31,137 nt of DNA from a virus (IMGVR_UViG_3300022221_000005:1-31137), one strand, 5' to 3'. Counted from the first letter of the stretch, positions 1-8,312 are shown. Numbers and translations: made by a program. Notes: generated by a model not told the origin, from the letters alone.

Positions 1-127
1 AGAGAGCTGAGGATGGGAGACCGATGTCTTGGCATTTACATAAGGCGCTCAATAATTATCTGGGTGTATCTTCACATAAGGAGGCCGTTGTCCAGAAGCC
101 AAAAAAGGAAAAGGCGGCTAAGTTCTT
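1..127. repeat. Terminal direct repeat, copy 1 (circular overlap)
   Basis: Bases 1-127 are identical to bases 31011-31137. The repeat is internal to the initiator gene, whose reading frame continues perfectly across the join. A length of exactly 127 bases is a common maximum k-mer length of short-read assemblers, so this is most likely the overlap of a circular assembly graph and not a physical terminal repeat. It shows that the window holds one complete genome of 31,010 unique bases. Confidence 0.93.
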
Positions 128-479
128 TCCGCCTACGGTTAGAGAGGTTAATGAGTATTGTAGAGCTAGAGGAAATAGTATTGATGCGGAGGCTTTTGTT
201 AACTATTACGAATCTTCCGGATGGTGTAGGGGTAGGAACAGAACTCCGATTAAGGATTGGATGGCCTGCGTAAGAACATGGGAGCGCAATAATAAAGAGG
301 CATATCAATATGGCGGTCAACGAAAATTATCACTATCAGAACGATCAGAACGTCAGACAAGGGAGATATTGTCCGAGTTCCAGGCAGGTAGAGATAGTAG
401 TAGCCCTATTCGACAGGATGTGTCAATTGTTTGGCAACCGGTGGACCTCGATAGAGGGGGAGAAAATGGTAGATGGTAA
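1..479 (+). CDS. Replication initiator (lambda O-like role), C-terminal part
   Basis: Continuation of the gene that starts at 30956; the reading frame enters with a codon at base 3. After a lysine-rich linker (around full-length residue 50) comes a segment with 'FFPPTVREVNEYC', 'FVNYYESSGW' and 'IKDWMACVRTWERN'. That set of motifs recurs in phage replication initiator and replisome-organiser proteins, and I recognise it as the small winged/helical domain at their end. The tail is polar and probably disordered. The stop at 477-479 lies inside the next gene (start 310), so the two genes overlap by about 170 bases, an unusually long overlap. Together the pair should load the host DnaB helicase at the phage origin. 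Confidence 0.72.
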   Translation, partial: RAEDGRPMSWHLHKALNNYLGVSSHKEAVVQKPKKEKAAKFFPPTVREVNEYCRARGNSIDAEAFVNYYESSGWCRGRNRTPIKDWMACVRTWERNNKEAYQYGGQRKLSLSERSERQTREILSEFQAGRDSSSPIRQDVSIVWQPVDLDRGGENGRW

Positions 480-771
480 ATTTACCAACAATTTCCTATT
501 TTGGTGTAGAAAGACAGAGGGTTTAGAGTATGAAGACTGGAAAAGAGGGTTTGATCGCCTTGAACAATCGGTTATCCTCGACGCATCAAAAGGCGTCACT
601 AGGTGGCCTCCTAGCTATGCCGAGTTCATTGGATTATGCAGAGAAAGTAAGGAATTGGCGGCTCACAAACACTTTAAAGCTAGCCTCCCAGAGTCGGAGG
701 ATTTCAAAAGACAGCGGAAGGAAGAGGCGAGACAGAGAATGGCTGTTATCAAAAGTATTCTCGATGAATAA
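310..771 (+). CDS. P: Helicase loader, lambda replication protein P-like
   Basis: 153 residues. Lambda P-type proteins bind host DnaB and deliver it to the origin through the initiator. Seen here: an N-terminal helical part containing 'LFDRMCQLFGNRW', then 'FLFWCRKTEGL...W..GFDRLEQS', then the family-typical 'RWPPSYAEFIGLCRE' (residues ~98-112), where the W-P-P-S-x-x-E-F pattern is a hallmark of P-like proteins. The C-terminus is charged. The ATG at 310 lies well inside the initiator gene in another frame. No other replication enzyme (polymerase, primase, helicase) is present, which fits recruitment of the host replisome. Confidence 0.75.
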   Translation: MAVNENYHYQNDQNVRQGRYCPSSRQVEIVVALFDRMCQLFGNRWTSIEGEKMVDGKFTNNFLFWCRKTEGLEYEDWKRGFDRLEQSVILDASKGVTRWPPSYAEFIGLCRESKELAAHKHFKASLPESEDFKRQRKEEARQRMAVIKSILDE

Positions 772-904
772 TGAATATTTGGCTCTTTTGGATAGAAATG
801 GGATAAAAATCCTTGGGTTAGGGGCATATTGAGTTAATTATTTGTTACTATTCGGCCATAATGAGATTATTATCTTAATTCATTGATATCGTATAAAAAA
901 ATAT

Positions 905-1189
905 ATGCTTACATTCAATGATGTTGTTATAAAAAGAGCGGCTATACTCGTCAGTCTTATACTTGGTCTCGTTACGATGTTTGGCGTCATACCGATAAGC
1001 GCCGTGTTTATGTATAAGATTGATCAATATATGCGCATTCAAGATAATAACGTACAACAGCTACTTTTGGTAAAATCACAGATTGCCTCATTAAGTAAAA
1101 AAACGAAGTATAGCCATGAGCACTGTCTTGGGAGGATAGCTCGAATAGAGCAGGTGCAAGATGACGTTATTGGGCGTAGGATTAACTAG
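905..1189 (+). CDS. Small single-pass membrane protein, unknown function
   Basis: 94 residues. One clear hydrophobic segment (residues ~12-37, AAILVSLILGLVTMFGVIPISAV) is followed by a polar, partly helical stretch (residues 40-94) that would be long enough for a short coiled coil. It resembles the general plan of small phage membrane proteins, such as Rz-like i-spanins or superinfection-exclusion proteins, but no family motif is visible. No good Shine-Dalgarno precedes the ATG, only an A-rich leader. It stands alone between the replication genes and the deacetylase-like gene, away from the lysis cassette. Confidence 0.6.
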   Translation: MLTFNDVVIKRAAILVSLILGLVTMFGVIPISAVFMYKIDQYMRIQDNNVQQLLLVKSQIASLSKKTKYSHEHCLGRIARIEQVQDDVIGRRIN

Positions 1190-1327
1190 GCTCTATGAAT
1201 AATTATTATTGTGAGCTATGATTTGCGTAGATTTTAAAAATTGGCGCTTATTGATTAAGCAGTATATTGATAAGTTATAGGGTAAAATTAGATATTAATT
1301 GTCTTTACTGTTAATCGGCAGAAAAAT

Positions 1328-2875
1328 ATGACTCGACTAGCTAAGCGTGTATCCCCAATAGGGGCAAAGGTTCTTATAGATTTTCCTTTAGAAATTAATA
1401 ATTTAGTTATTGATACCGACCAGGGTGGCGATACGGCCGTATCGGTTGATACTGCCGTGTTTGCTAGAGGTAGGTCAAGTTCTTTAAAGATTGTAAGCGG
1501 ATCAGGGGGCCCTCCTCCGGCTTCTCGAATTGACTTTCCTGTGACGTTTAGGACAGAAGGGACAAACACGTTATTGCTTAGGATTCATGTCCCTAGCGGC
1601 CAAAGTCTTGGCGTTGTTCAGCTTCTTATCTCAACAACCAGCAACTTCGCGGCAAATACGTGGATGTCTTTCAATCTTGACGATTGGAGCGCCGGAGGCA
1701 GCCTTTTGCCTGACACTATAGATGGATGGCATGTCTATCAAATTGATTTAAATAACCCTGATGGTGGTGGGTTGGCGCCTGGTCCTAATCATCAGTTTGT
1801 CCGGTTTAGGATTGCTGTATCTCCTGCTTCTGGGACTCTCTACGTAGACCAGTTGGTTGCCATTAAGAACTCTAAGCCTATTGTGTGCCCGATATTTGAC
1901 GATTCTAGCGAAACACAATATACAAGGGCAAGAACGCATATAAACACAGAGAATATTCCGTTTACATTGGCTCATATCCCATCTCTTTATGACTCCGCTA
2001 ATAATTTAACTACGGCTCAGGCGTTAGAACTTATTCAAGATGGGCATGATCTGATACCGCACTGGATTATTGGTTGGGGGACAGGACCTAGCCCAGCAGC
2101 TGGCTGGATAGATGACGCTGTTAATCAGGTCAACATAATTAATGGTCTTGTAACTAATAACCCCAGCACATGGGGCGCTCTTACCGATCAGATACACACC
2201 GAACATTGTGTTTTGCCTGGAGGGCAGGGATATCGTGGCGCTTACGAAACCATTCTGTCATCAAATGGTTTCGTTTCTGCTAGGACAACCTCTGGCCCAT
2301 TAACTTCTGTTTCTAACAAGGTGGCTTTTGGTGGTCTGCAAGAGCCGTTTGGATATAGGTCTTATGAGTCTGTTGATAGTACAGCGGCTACGCTAAATAC
2401 GTATATTACAAATAGGATAGCGGACGGGGCTGATTTTATCCCTATCCACTTCCATGTTGTTATTGATAGCGTCGCGACACCTTCCACGCAGAATGAGATA
2501 AAAGAAAGTGAGTTTCAGACTGCGATGCAAAATTTGGACACTATGAGGACTAATGGCGATATTGTATTGGCCACAATTCCCCAGGCTATTGCCAGCATAG
2601 AGGAGTCTGCCGAGGTTTCGGATCCTGTTCTTTATTCAAGTGATCGGATGGAAATGCTTCTTGATGGCGGGCCATCTGGTGGTAATCTTTGGAAGTATAA
2701 GGCAGATGAGTCAATAAATGTTTTGAACGGCACAGGATACTTTAATGATTCTGTCAAAGCTGGAGTTAAGGACGGAGACATGATCCTTATATTAGGAAAC
2801 AATGGATTTAGCTTCTCAGAGGTATCCGTTTCTGGGTCGACCTATAGCATAGGATCAAATCTTGTCTCATCATAA
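1328..2875 (+). CDS. Polysaccharide deacetylase-like protein with carbohydrate-binding-like domain and C-terminal head-fibre module
   Basis: 515 residues in three parts. Residues ~15-180 look like a jelly-roll or carbohydrate-binding module (many beta strands, 'WMSFNLDDW', 'WHVYQIDLNN', 'LYVDQLVA'). Residues ~185-420 resemble a NodB-type polysaccharide deacetylase: 'IFDDSSETQYTRARTHI' with the Asp pair at 191-192, 'ALELIQDGHDLIPHW' (His240, His245), and 'FIPIHFHVV' (His374, His376) as the late motif. The second metal-site His of the usual H-x3-5-H is not obvious. Residues ~450-515 match the 82-residue protein encoded behind the major capsid gene (31 of 61 positions identical in my hand alignment). 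It probably trims or binds host surface polysaccharide from a position on the virion. The deacetylase fold is inferred, and catalysis is uncertain. Confidence 0.65.
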   Translation: MTRLAKRVSPIGAKVLIDFPLEINNLVIDTDQGGDTAVSVDTAVFARGRSSSLKIVSGSGGPPPASRIDFPVTFRTEGTNTLLLRIHVPSGQSLGVVQLLISTTSNFAANTWMSFNLDDWSAGGSLLPDTIDGWHVYQIDLNNPDGGGLAPGPNHQFVRFRIAVSPASGTLYVDQLVAIKNSKPIVCPIFDDSSETQYTRARTHINTENIPFTLAHIPSLYDSANNLTTAQALELIQDGHDLIPHWIIGWGTGPSPAAGWIDDAVNQVNIINGLVTNNPSTWGALTDQIHTEHCVLPGGQGYRGAYETILSSNGFVSARTTSGPLTSVSNKVAFGGLQEPFGYRSYESVDSTAATLNTYITNRIADGADFIPIHFHVVIDSVATPSTQNEIKESEFQTAMQNLDTMRTNGDIVLATIPQAIASIEESAEVSDPVLYSSDRMEMLLDGGPSGGNLWKYKADESINVLNGTGYFNDSVKAGVKDGDMILILGNNGFSFSEVSVSGSTYSIGSNLVSS

Positions 2876-2907
2876 TTGTACATTTTTGAATAAATGAGGA
2901 GAATAAA

Positions 2908-3141
2908 GTGTTGGAAAACTCAGAAATTGCGGAAATTGAGGAGATTAAGAAGAAGCCTGGACCTGCGCCGCAGCCTAAAGTTACCTATGAAAACTATATC
3001 GGTCTATTGTCCAGGGTGCAGTCTCTGGAAGATATGATCACAAAGTTCGCATCTTTGGCCGGACAGCGTAACCTATCATTAGAATATGGGTTGAAGCCAT
3101 GGGATCCAAGTAGACGAGATATGTCACGATATGTCTCTTAA
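2908..3141 (+). CDS. Small hypothetical protein upstream of the terminase genes
   Basis: 77 residues, starting with GTG after a good ribosome site (GAGGAG, 7 bases upstream). A charged N-terminus (EIAEIEEIKKKPGPAP) leads into a helical middle with an amphipathic pattern (YIGLLSRVQSLEDMITKFASLAG), so a small helical or coiled-coil protein. No family is recognised. It is the first gene of the tightly packed late block, and the next small basic ORF overlaps its end. Confidence 0.65.
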   Translation: MLENSEIAEIEEIKKKPGPAPQPKVTYENYIGLLSRVQSLEDMITKFASLAGQRNLSLEYGLKPWDPSRRDMSRYVS

Positions 3142-3271
3142 GACAGGGACAGACAAGGAGATTATGTCTAAAAGCATTACCTCTATGGTATCCACTAGAA
3201 AGAAGAAGCATAAAGCCGTAATAGCCGCAAGGGATAAGGCTAAGCGCATGAGGATGAAGCTAAAGAGGTAG
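3131..3271 (+). CDS. Very small, highly basic protein
   Basis: Encodes 46 residues from ATG 3131, or 35 residues from ATG 3164. The latter has an AAGGAG motif only 3 bases upstream, so either start is possible. The C-terminal half is almost a run of basic residues (RKKKHKAVIAARDKAKRMRMKLKR). Such peptides can bind nucleic acid, but nothing more specific can be said. It overlaps the stop of the preceding gene and lies 71 bases before the terminase small subunit. Confidence 0.5.
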   Translation: MSLKTGTDKEIMSKSITSMVSTRKKKHKAVIAARDKAKRMRMKLKR

Positions 3272-3342
3272 TATCATTTCTTTGTTGCTTATTAGTTTAA
3301 CTTTATTTACAATTTAGATTACTTGTATATAGAGACAAAGTT

Positions 3343-3624
3343 ATGGCTATGACAAACGCGCAAAGACAAAGAGCTCTTAGGCAGGAGGCTCTTCGAGAGC
3401 AGTTAAAGGCAGGTCAGCTACTCACGCAATATATTAATACTATTAATAAAATGATTGAACTGGACCCCTCTGACGAGAACTTCCCTAATGAGCTTAGTAA
3501 GCTTAAGGTCGTCAACGAGAATAGGCGCGTCCTTATCAATAAGTGCCTCCCAGATGAGAAGACACTAGATGTCCAGGGTGATGTAGGGCTTTCTGGTGGT
3601 CTTACCATTACCTGGGAAAAATGA
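3343..3624 (+). CDS. Terminase small subunit
   Basis: 93 residues. The helical protein begins MAMTNAQRQRALRQEALREQLKAGQ and contains 'LKVVNENRRVLINKCLPDEKTLDVQG', a pattern seen in small terminase subunits of podoviruses (a helical core ending in 'LP..K..E/D'). The C-terminal beta-rich tail (GLSGGLTITWEK) would contact the portal or large subunit. The stop codon overlaps the start of the large terminase (ATGA), which implies translational coupling. The role, choosing phage DNA and handing it to the large subunit, follows from family and position. Confidence 0.75.
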   Translation: MAMTNAQRQRALRQEALREQLKAGQLLTQYINTINKMIELDPSDENFPNELSKLKVVNENRRVLINKCLPDEKTLDVQGDVGLSGGLTITWEK

Positions 3625-4907
3625 ATTCCATCGTAATACCTTATAAGCCTCGCCCACTACAGGCCACTCTTCACGATAGTCTTAAGCGATTTAATGTAAT
3701 TGTATGCCATAGGCGGTTCGGAAAAACCGTATTTGCAATTAATGAGATGATAAAGAAGTGCATGATGAACCAGATGGAGAGGGGACGTTATGCATACTTA
3801 GCTCCAACATACAGGCAAGCCAAAGCTATTGCCTGGGATTACCTTAAGCACTACTCAAGACCTATACCTGGCGTATCTATTAATGAAGCAGAGATGCGCG
3901 TTGACTACCCTAACGGAGGCAGGATCCAGCTTTTTGGGTGTGATAACCCAGATGCCTTGCGAGGGGTTTATCTTGATGGCGTTATATTGGATGAGTATGC
4001 ACAGATGCCTTCAAGCTTATTTGGTGAGGTGATCCGCCCTGCTCTTTCAGATAGACAGGGTTTCGCTGTTTTCATAGGTACGCCAAAGGGAAAGAACGCA
4101 TTTTATGACCTATACCAGAAGGCAGGGGAGGCTAAAGAGTGGTTTACAGCGATATACAGAGCTAACGAGACAAACATAATCTCTCCAAAGGAGCTGGATA
4201 GTGCCAAAGAGATCATGTCTCATGAAGAATATATGCAGGAATATGAGTGCTCTTGGACGGCTGCAATAAGGGGATCTGTGTATGGCCAGCTTATGACTGC
4301 TGCTGAGATTGATCGAAGAATAGGATTTATTCCTATAGAGCCAATACTTGATGTTCACACCTTCTGGGATTTAGGAATATCAGATAGTATGGCGATATGG
4401 TTCGTCCAGGCAACGGGGAGCGAGATACGTTGTATACATTACTACGAGAATAACAATAAGGGTATGCAGCATTACATAGGGTACCTTGAGACGTTCGCAA
4501 GAGAGAAGTCCATAAAGTACGGTGACCATTATGCCCCACACGACATTGAGGTCAGAGAGTTGATGTCTGGGGAGAGCCGAAGGGATACAGCCAGGGCTAT
4601 GGGGATAAACTTCAGAGTTATAAAACAGCACAAGATAGAGGATGGGATAGAGGCTGTTAGGAGGATATTGCCTAGGTGCTGGTTTGACAAGAATAGGTGC
4701 AAGCTTGGGATTGAGAGTCTTTCTCAATACCGTTATGAGTATGATGATAAAAGGGGGGTGTTCAAGAAAAGCCCTCTGCACGACTGGTCTTCTCATGCAG
4801 CAGATGCCTTTAGGCAGATGGGAGTAGCCTGGAATGATAGGTTGGCAAGGCCAAAGATTGAGACCGGGCAGACATTTAACTATAGTTCGGAGTTCAGCGT
4901 ATTTTGA
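3621..4907 (+). CDS. Terminase large subunit (ATPase and nuclease)
   Basis: 428 residues, a normal length. This motor pumps DNA into the procapsid and cuts it. ATPase part: Walker A 'CHRRFGKT' (residues 29-36), Walker B 'VILDEYAQM' (121-129, catalytic Glu125) and the coupling motif 'GTPKG' (153-157). Nuclease part (RNase H-like): 'FWDLGISDS' with Asp250, 'APHDIEVRE' with Asp308, and 'DWSSHAADAFR' with Asp388 and Asp395. Every key residue expected for an active enzyme is present. The start overlaps the small subunit stop. Confidence 0.96.
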   Translation: MNSIVIPYKPRPLQATLHDSLKRFNVIVCHRRFGKTVFAINEMIKKCMMNQMERGRYAYLAPTYRQAKAIAWDYLKHYSRPIPGVSINEAEMRVDYPNGGRIQLFGCDNPDALRGVYLDGVILDEYAQMPSSLFGEVIRPALSDRQGFAVFIGTPKGKNAFYDLYQKAGEAKEWFTAIYRANETNIISPKELDSAKEIMSHEEYMQEYECSWTAAIRGSVYGQLMTAAEIDRRIGFIPIEPILDVHTFWDLGISDSMAIWFVQATGSEIRCIHYYENNNKGMQHYIGYLETFAREKSIKYGDHYAPHDIEVRELMSGESRRDTARAMGINFRVIKQHKIEDGIEAVRRILPRCWFDKNRCKLGIESLSQYRYEYDDKRGVFKKSPLHDWSSHAADAFRQMGVAWNDRLARPKIETGQTFNYSSEFSVF

Positions 4908-4918
4908 AGCTGTATAAC

Positions 4919-5074
4919 ATGAAGTTACACGAGGTTATAGTAGTTGGCGTTTATAGGGTAATTCGCGTGCCTGGCGGGTGGATATATGAAAGGCAGACCA
5001 AGCCTATTTCTAGCGATAAGAGTGAGGTTGAGATAGTCTTCGTTCCTTATAGCCCTGAATTTTTAGATGTATGA
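4919..5074 (+). CDS. Small hypothetical protein between terminase and portal block
   Basis: 51 residues: MKLHEVIVVGVYRVIRVPGG... rich in beta-strand-forming residues, ending in 'FVPYSPEFLDV'. The ATG is 11 bases after the terminase stop with only a weak ribosome site. The stop overlaps the start of the next gene (5067), so it fits the tightly packed operon. No family is recognised. Confidence 0.55.
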   Translation: MKLHEVIVVGVYRVIRVPGGWIYERQTKPISSDKSEVEIVFVPYSPEFLDV

Positions 5075-5486
5075 TATGAAGAGTGGAATTAACGAGCCCA
5101 TAGAATGGTATCTAATATTCACGAATGCTAAATATTCGCATTGGGTATGGAGATTTATAGATAAGAAGATGGGGCATGTCTATGCCGTAAAAGACCTCAA
5201 CCCCTATCAATGGTTAGTGGTTCAGCCATGTGTTAATATGACATACGTCAATATTTTGCTCAAAAGCCAATTCCCTGTTATAAGGGCAATAGCCGATGCT
5301 GATGACGATATTATTAAGGTATCCAGCATTGTTAAGCCTGGAGTTAGGGGAGGATTGAACTGGTTTAATTGTGTTGAGCAGGTTAAGGCGCTAATAGGAA
5401 TGAAGTCCTTCTGGACTTTAACCCCCAAACAGTTACATAGAAAATTACTGGAGACTAGAAATGGCCAGAGGAATGCAAAGTGTTAG
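5067..5486 (+). CDS. Possible permuted NlpC/P60-like (papain-fold) small phage protein
   Basis: 139 residues. Similar small proteins occur near the portal gene in many podoviruses, usually annotated as hypothetical. Seen here: 'WYLIFTNAKYSHW', then 'GHVYAVK' with His37, then 'LNPYQWLVVQP' (46-54), then 'NWFNCVEQVKALIG' with Cys102 at the start of a helix, and a final 'WTLTPKQLHRKLL'. The order His, then Cys at a helix start, is that of the circularly permuted NlpC/P60 and LRAT-like group, which includes amidases, peptidases and acyltransferases. Active function is inference; the protein could also be structural. It overlaps both neighbours by a few bases. Confidence 0.6.
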   Translation: MYDMKSGINEPIEWYLIFTNAKYSHWVWRFIDKKMGHVYAVKDLNPYQWLVVQPCVNMTYVNILLKSQFPVIRAIADADDDIIKVSSIVKPGVRGGLNWFNCVEQVKALIGMKSFWTLTPKQLHRKLLETRNGQRNAKC

Positions 5487-5739
5487 AAGAAAACTTGTCC
5501 AGCCGTTTGGAATCTTAAGAAGCATAAATAGGAGGCTGGAGGACAAGGGTCTTTTTCTTGATAGCAATATTGTCAAGAAGTCTGATCAGGCTAAAGCGGC
5601 CCTTAGAGAGCAGCAAAATAACCTTTTGCGACAAAAACAGGCTGAACAGCTAAGGGTTGCTGAGCTTGATGATGAGATTGGAAGAAAGAAGCTCCTTGCC
5701 AAGTTTGGCGGTCGTAGATCACTGATAGCATCACGATGA
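5461..5739 (+). CDS. Small charged helical virion-block protein
   Basis: 92 residues. The middle (residues ~40-78) is a charged helix likely to form a coiled coil (QAKAALREQQNNLLRQKQAE, followed by more of the same). The end reads 'GGRRSLIASR', a 'G-R-R-S-L' type tail that recurs in small proteins near podovirus portal genes. It begins inside the previous gene and its stop overlaps the portal start (ATGA), so its translation should be coupled to the portal. Function unknown; a head-assembly or ejection accessory role is guessed from position. Confidence 0.65.
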   Translation: MARGMQSVRRKLVQPFGILRSINRRLEDKGLFLDSNIVKKSDQAKAALREQQNNLLRQKQAEQLRVAELDDEIGRKKLLAKFGGRRSLIASR

Positions 5740-7271
5740 TAGAACTTCCTAAAGGCCTTGGTTCCGCCCAAGATATTAAAAAGAGATTTAGCTCTGCTTC
5801 TGATCGTCGCGAGCAGTGGCGGTCTATATTGCAGGAAATGTATGATTATTGCCTCCCAAATAGGGAGACGTTCAATTTTCACTCACCAGGACAAAGGAAG
5901 GCTAGGCATCTATTTGATAGCACGGCTACAGAGTCATTGCAGACGTTTGTCTCTGTTGTAAGCGCTCTTATAACCCCAGAGCATGCCGACTGGATGCTCT
6001 ACGAGGCTGGGACCGACATACCAGAAGATGAAAAGAAGCGTGTCAATGAGCTATTAGAGGCGTCTACAAAGATATTTTTTAAGTATGTATCACACAGCGA
6101 TTTTTACAATCAAATAAATACATCCCACCAGGACATGGCCATTTCAACTGGCTGTCTTTTGATTGAGGAGGGTAATGATGTTGACGAGCCTCTCCTCAAG
6201 TTTACTGCCATTCCGTTGGCTGAGCTGTACATTGAGCCAACCTCGATGGCTAGGGTTCACACTTTCTTTAGAAAGCATGCCGTTGCAGCTCAGGAGATTA
6301 AGCTTAAGTTCCCTGGGGCCAAGCTAAGCCAGAAACTTGAGAATAGAATCGCTAACTCTCCGAATAGCGAAATAGACGTTATTGATGGATCTCAGGTATT
6401 CAATTTCAAGACTAAGCAATACCACCAAGTGGTGATGATTGATGATGAGGTTATATTTCATCAGGATTATGGTAATAGCCCTCCTGGCATCGTATATCGT
6501 TTTGGAAAGGTTGCCGGAGAAACATATGGCCGCGGCCCAGCAGACATGGCGATGTCTGATATTAGAACGATTAACAAGGTAAAAGAGTTCCTTCTGAAGA
6601 ATGCCGCTTTTGCTCTAGCCCCGCCAATGCTTGGGTCTAGCGATGGCGTTTTTAACCCTCATACTGCAAGGATACAACCTGGAGCCCTTCTAGCTGTATC
6701 CGACACTGGCTCCCCACCACTTACTAAGTTTGATATAGGTGGTGATATGAGGCTGGGCCAGTTCGTCATGGAGGACCTAAAGAATAATATACGCAAAATG
6801 TTTTTTGCTGACCCTCTTGGCGATATCACGGATCCAGTCCGAAGTGCCACAGAGAACATAATCCGAAAGCAAGAGATGCTCCAGAAGAGGGGGGCCAACT
6901 TCTCCAGGCTTCACTCTGAGTTTGTCTTCCCTGTTGTTTCTAGGATAACGGATATCTTGGTTAAGAATGGCAAGCTTCCAAACATAAAGGTGGATGGAAG
7001 GGAGGTGACACTTAAGATGTCTTCCCCTCTATCTGTCCTAGAAAAGAGCGAAAACATAGATAACCTATTCGTGTTCCTCAATGCTCTTCAGAGTTTGCCA
7101 GATAATGTTAAGATGCTTGGGGCTAGACTTGAGCATGTTCCACAGTTCCTACAAGAGAATCTTGGTTTGCCATCAAGGTTGGCTAGTACTGCGGATCAGA
7201 TCAAGGCAGCTCAAGAACAGATAATGCAACAGGCACAGCAAATAGGGGCCAATAATGTCGCATCCGCTTGA
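5736..7271 (+). CDS. Portal (head-to-tail connector) protein
   Basis: 511 residues, the typical length of the T7-like head-to-tail connecting protein family. Family landmarks: 'RREQWRSILQEMYDYCLPNRETF' near residues 25-47, 'RHLFDSTATESLQTFVSVV', 'GCLLIEEGND', 'AIPLAELYIEPTS', 'YGRGPADMAMSDIRTIN', and a C-terminal helical barrel rich in Gln and Ala. Twelve copies form the ring through which DNA enters and leaves. The start overlaps the previous stop, and the end overlaps the next gene by 17 bases. Confidence 0.95.
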   Translation: MIELPKGLGSAQDIKKRFSSASDRREQWRSILQEMYDYCLPNRETFNFHSPGQRKARHLFDSTATESLQTFVSVVSALITPEHADWMLYEAGTDIPEDEKKRVNELLEASTKIFFKYVSHSDFYNQINTSHQDMAISTGCLLIEEGNDVDEPLLKFTAIPLAELYIEPTSMARVHTFFRKHAVAAQEIKLKFPGAKLSQKLENRIANSPNSEIDVIDGSQVFNFKTKQYHQVVMIDDEVIFHQDYGNSPPGIVYRFGKVAGETYGRGPADMAMSDIRTINKVKEFLLKNAAFALAPPMLGSSDGVFNPHTARIQPGALLAVSDTGSPPLTKFDIGGDMRLGQFVMEDLKNNIRKMFFADPLGDITDPVRSATENIIRKQEMLQKRGANFSRLHSEFVFPVVSRITDILVKNGKLPNIKVDGREVTLKMSSPLSVLEKSENIDNLFVFLNALQSLPDNVKMLGARLEHVPQFLQENLGLPSRLASTADQIKAAQEQIMQQAQQIGANNVASA

Positions 7272-7527
7272 TCAGTGGGAAGAGGATCAGGAAGCCTCAA
7301 GGAAAGAATTCCTTAAGCAGGCGATGATTGACTCTTCTCTTGTGTACCAGGTCTTTGGCACAGAACCGGGGAAGATCTTGTTGGCGCGATGGAAAGACAT
7401 CCTTATGTGGTCCCCTACTGCGTCAAGGGGTGAGGATCAAGTTTCAATCGGTATTAATGAAGGATATAAGTCGTTCATTCGTACTATCTTAAAAGCAATA
7501 AAAATCCAAGAGGATCAACAATTATGA
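7255..7527 (+). CDS. Bbp19-like phage protein
   Basis: 90 residues. The core 'YQVFGTEPGKILLARWKDILM' and the later 'IGINEGYKSFIRTILKAI' match the Bbp19 family known from Bordetella phage BPP-1 and relatives ('VFGT..G...L', then a helix ending in a 'G.R/K...R.I' pattern). Its role is not established; it is almost always between portal and scaffold genes, as here. It overlaps both neighbours, with an ATGA overlap into the scaffold gene. Confidence 0.75.
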   Translation: MSHPLDQWEEDQEASRKEFLKQAMIDSSLVYQVFGTEPGKILLARWKDILMWSPTASRGEDQVSIGINEGYKSFIRTILKAIKIQEDQQL

Positions 7528-8312
7528 CGGATACTGCCGAAAACGCACCCGAAACAACAGTAGAACCCACAATAGAGCAAGCTAGCTTGTCTAACGAACA
7601 GGTAGGAACGGATCCCGTTCCGGCTCAAGATCAAGCGGCTAATGATTTTAGCTTTGTGCTAGACAAGTACAAGAAGGAAGGCAGGACAGATATGGATGCT
7701 GCCCTAGAGCAAGCTAAGGCGTACAAGGAGCTTCAGAGCAAATTCGGATCCTTCGTTGGCGCTCCTGATGAGTACGAGATAGCCCTTTCTGAGGGTCTAA
7801 AAGATAAGATAGACATGGAGGATTTTGCAGACGACCCTATTTTGCAAGACGCTAAAGAGATGGCAAAGACCTGGGGTATGAACAACGAAGGATTCAACCA
7901 GATGGTTGACCTATACTTTAGGGGACATATGGCTGATTTGGAGGCCATAGATAAAATAAGGGAAGAAGAAATTAAGTCATTGGGTAATAATGCCGAGCGG
8001 CGTCTTAACAATATACAGGATTGGGCAAAGGTTAATTTGGATTCAGATGCGTCAGCTGCTCTTATTGATTCATTGACATCCGCTGCTACCGTTCATGCGG
8101 TTGAGCAGCTTATTGCAAAGACAAGAAACGCTCAACAAGTACAAGATTCGCCATCTCAAACAACTATTAGCCATGAAGAGTTAAGAGCCATGCAGGTTGC
8201 TAAAGATGAGTTTGGTAATCCGAAGATGAATGATCCAGAATATAGGAATAAAGTTAATAAATTATATGACCAGAAGTTTGGGGCGCAACCACACTCTATT
8301 ACAATTGGTTAG
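7524..8312 (+). CDS. Capsid scaffolding protein
   Basis: 262 residues, acidic. A low-complexity N-terminus (Thr/Glu/Pro/Ala, ~1-45) is followed by helical stretches and a C-terminal 'MNDPEYRNKVNKLYDQKFG'. The end motif 'DP.YR.KV..LY...FG' is typical of podovirus scaffold proteins and contacts the coat. It should direct procapsid assembly and leave before packaging. Position between Bbp19-like and capsid genes fits, although two fibre or decoration genes intervene before the capsid gene. Confidence 0.85.
   Translation: MTDTAENAPETTVEPTIEQASLSNEQVGTDPVPAQDQAANDFSFVLDKYKKEGRTDMDAALEQAKAYKELQSKFGSFVGAPDEYEIALSEGLKDKIDMEDFADDPILQDAKEMAKTWGMNNEGFNQMVDLYFRGHMADLEAIDKIREEEIKSLGNNAERRLNNIQDWAKVNLDSDASAALIDSLTSAATVHAVEQLIAKTRNAQQVQDSPSQTTISHEELRAMQVAKDEFGNPKMNDPEYRNKVNKLYDQKFGAQPHSITIG

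Noticed and set aside
1-127. Physical direct terminal repeat used in replication or packaging
   Set aside because: A length of exactly 127 bases inside a gene is best explained by assembler k-mer overlap of a circular sequence. It cannot show the real packaged ends.
530-832. Plus-strand 100-residue frame in the helicase loader gene
   Set aside because: Different frame from the recognisable P-like protein; no ribosome site or domain.
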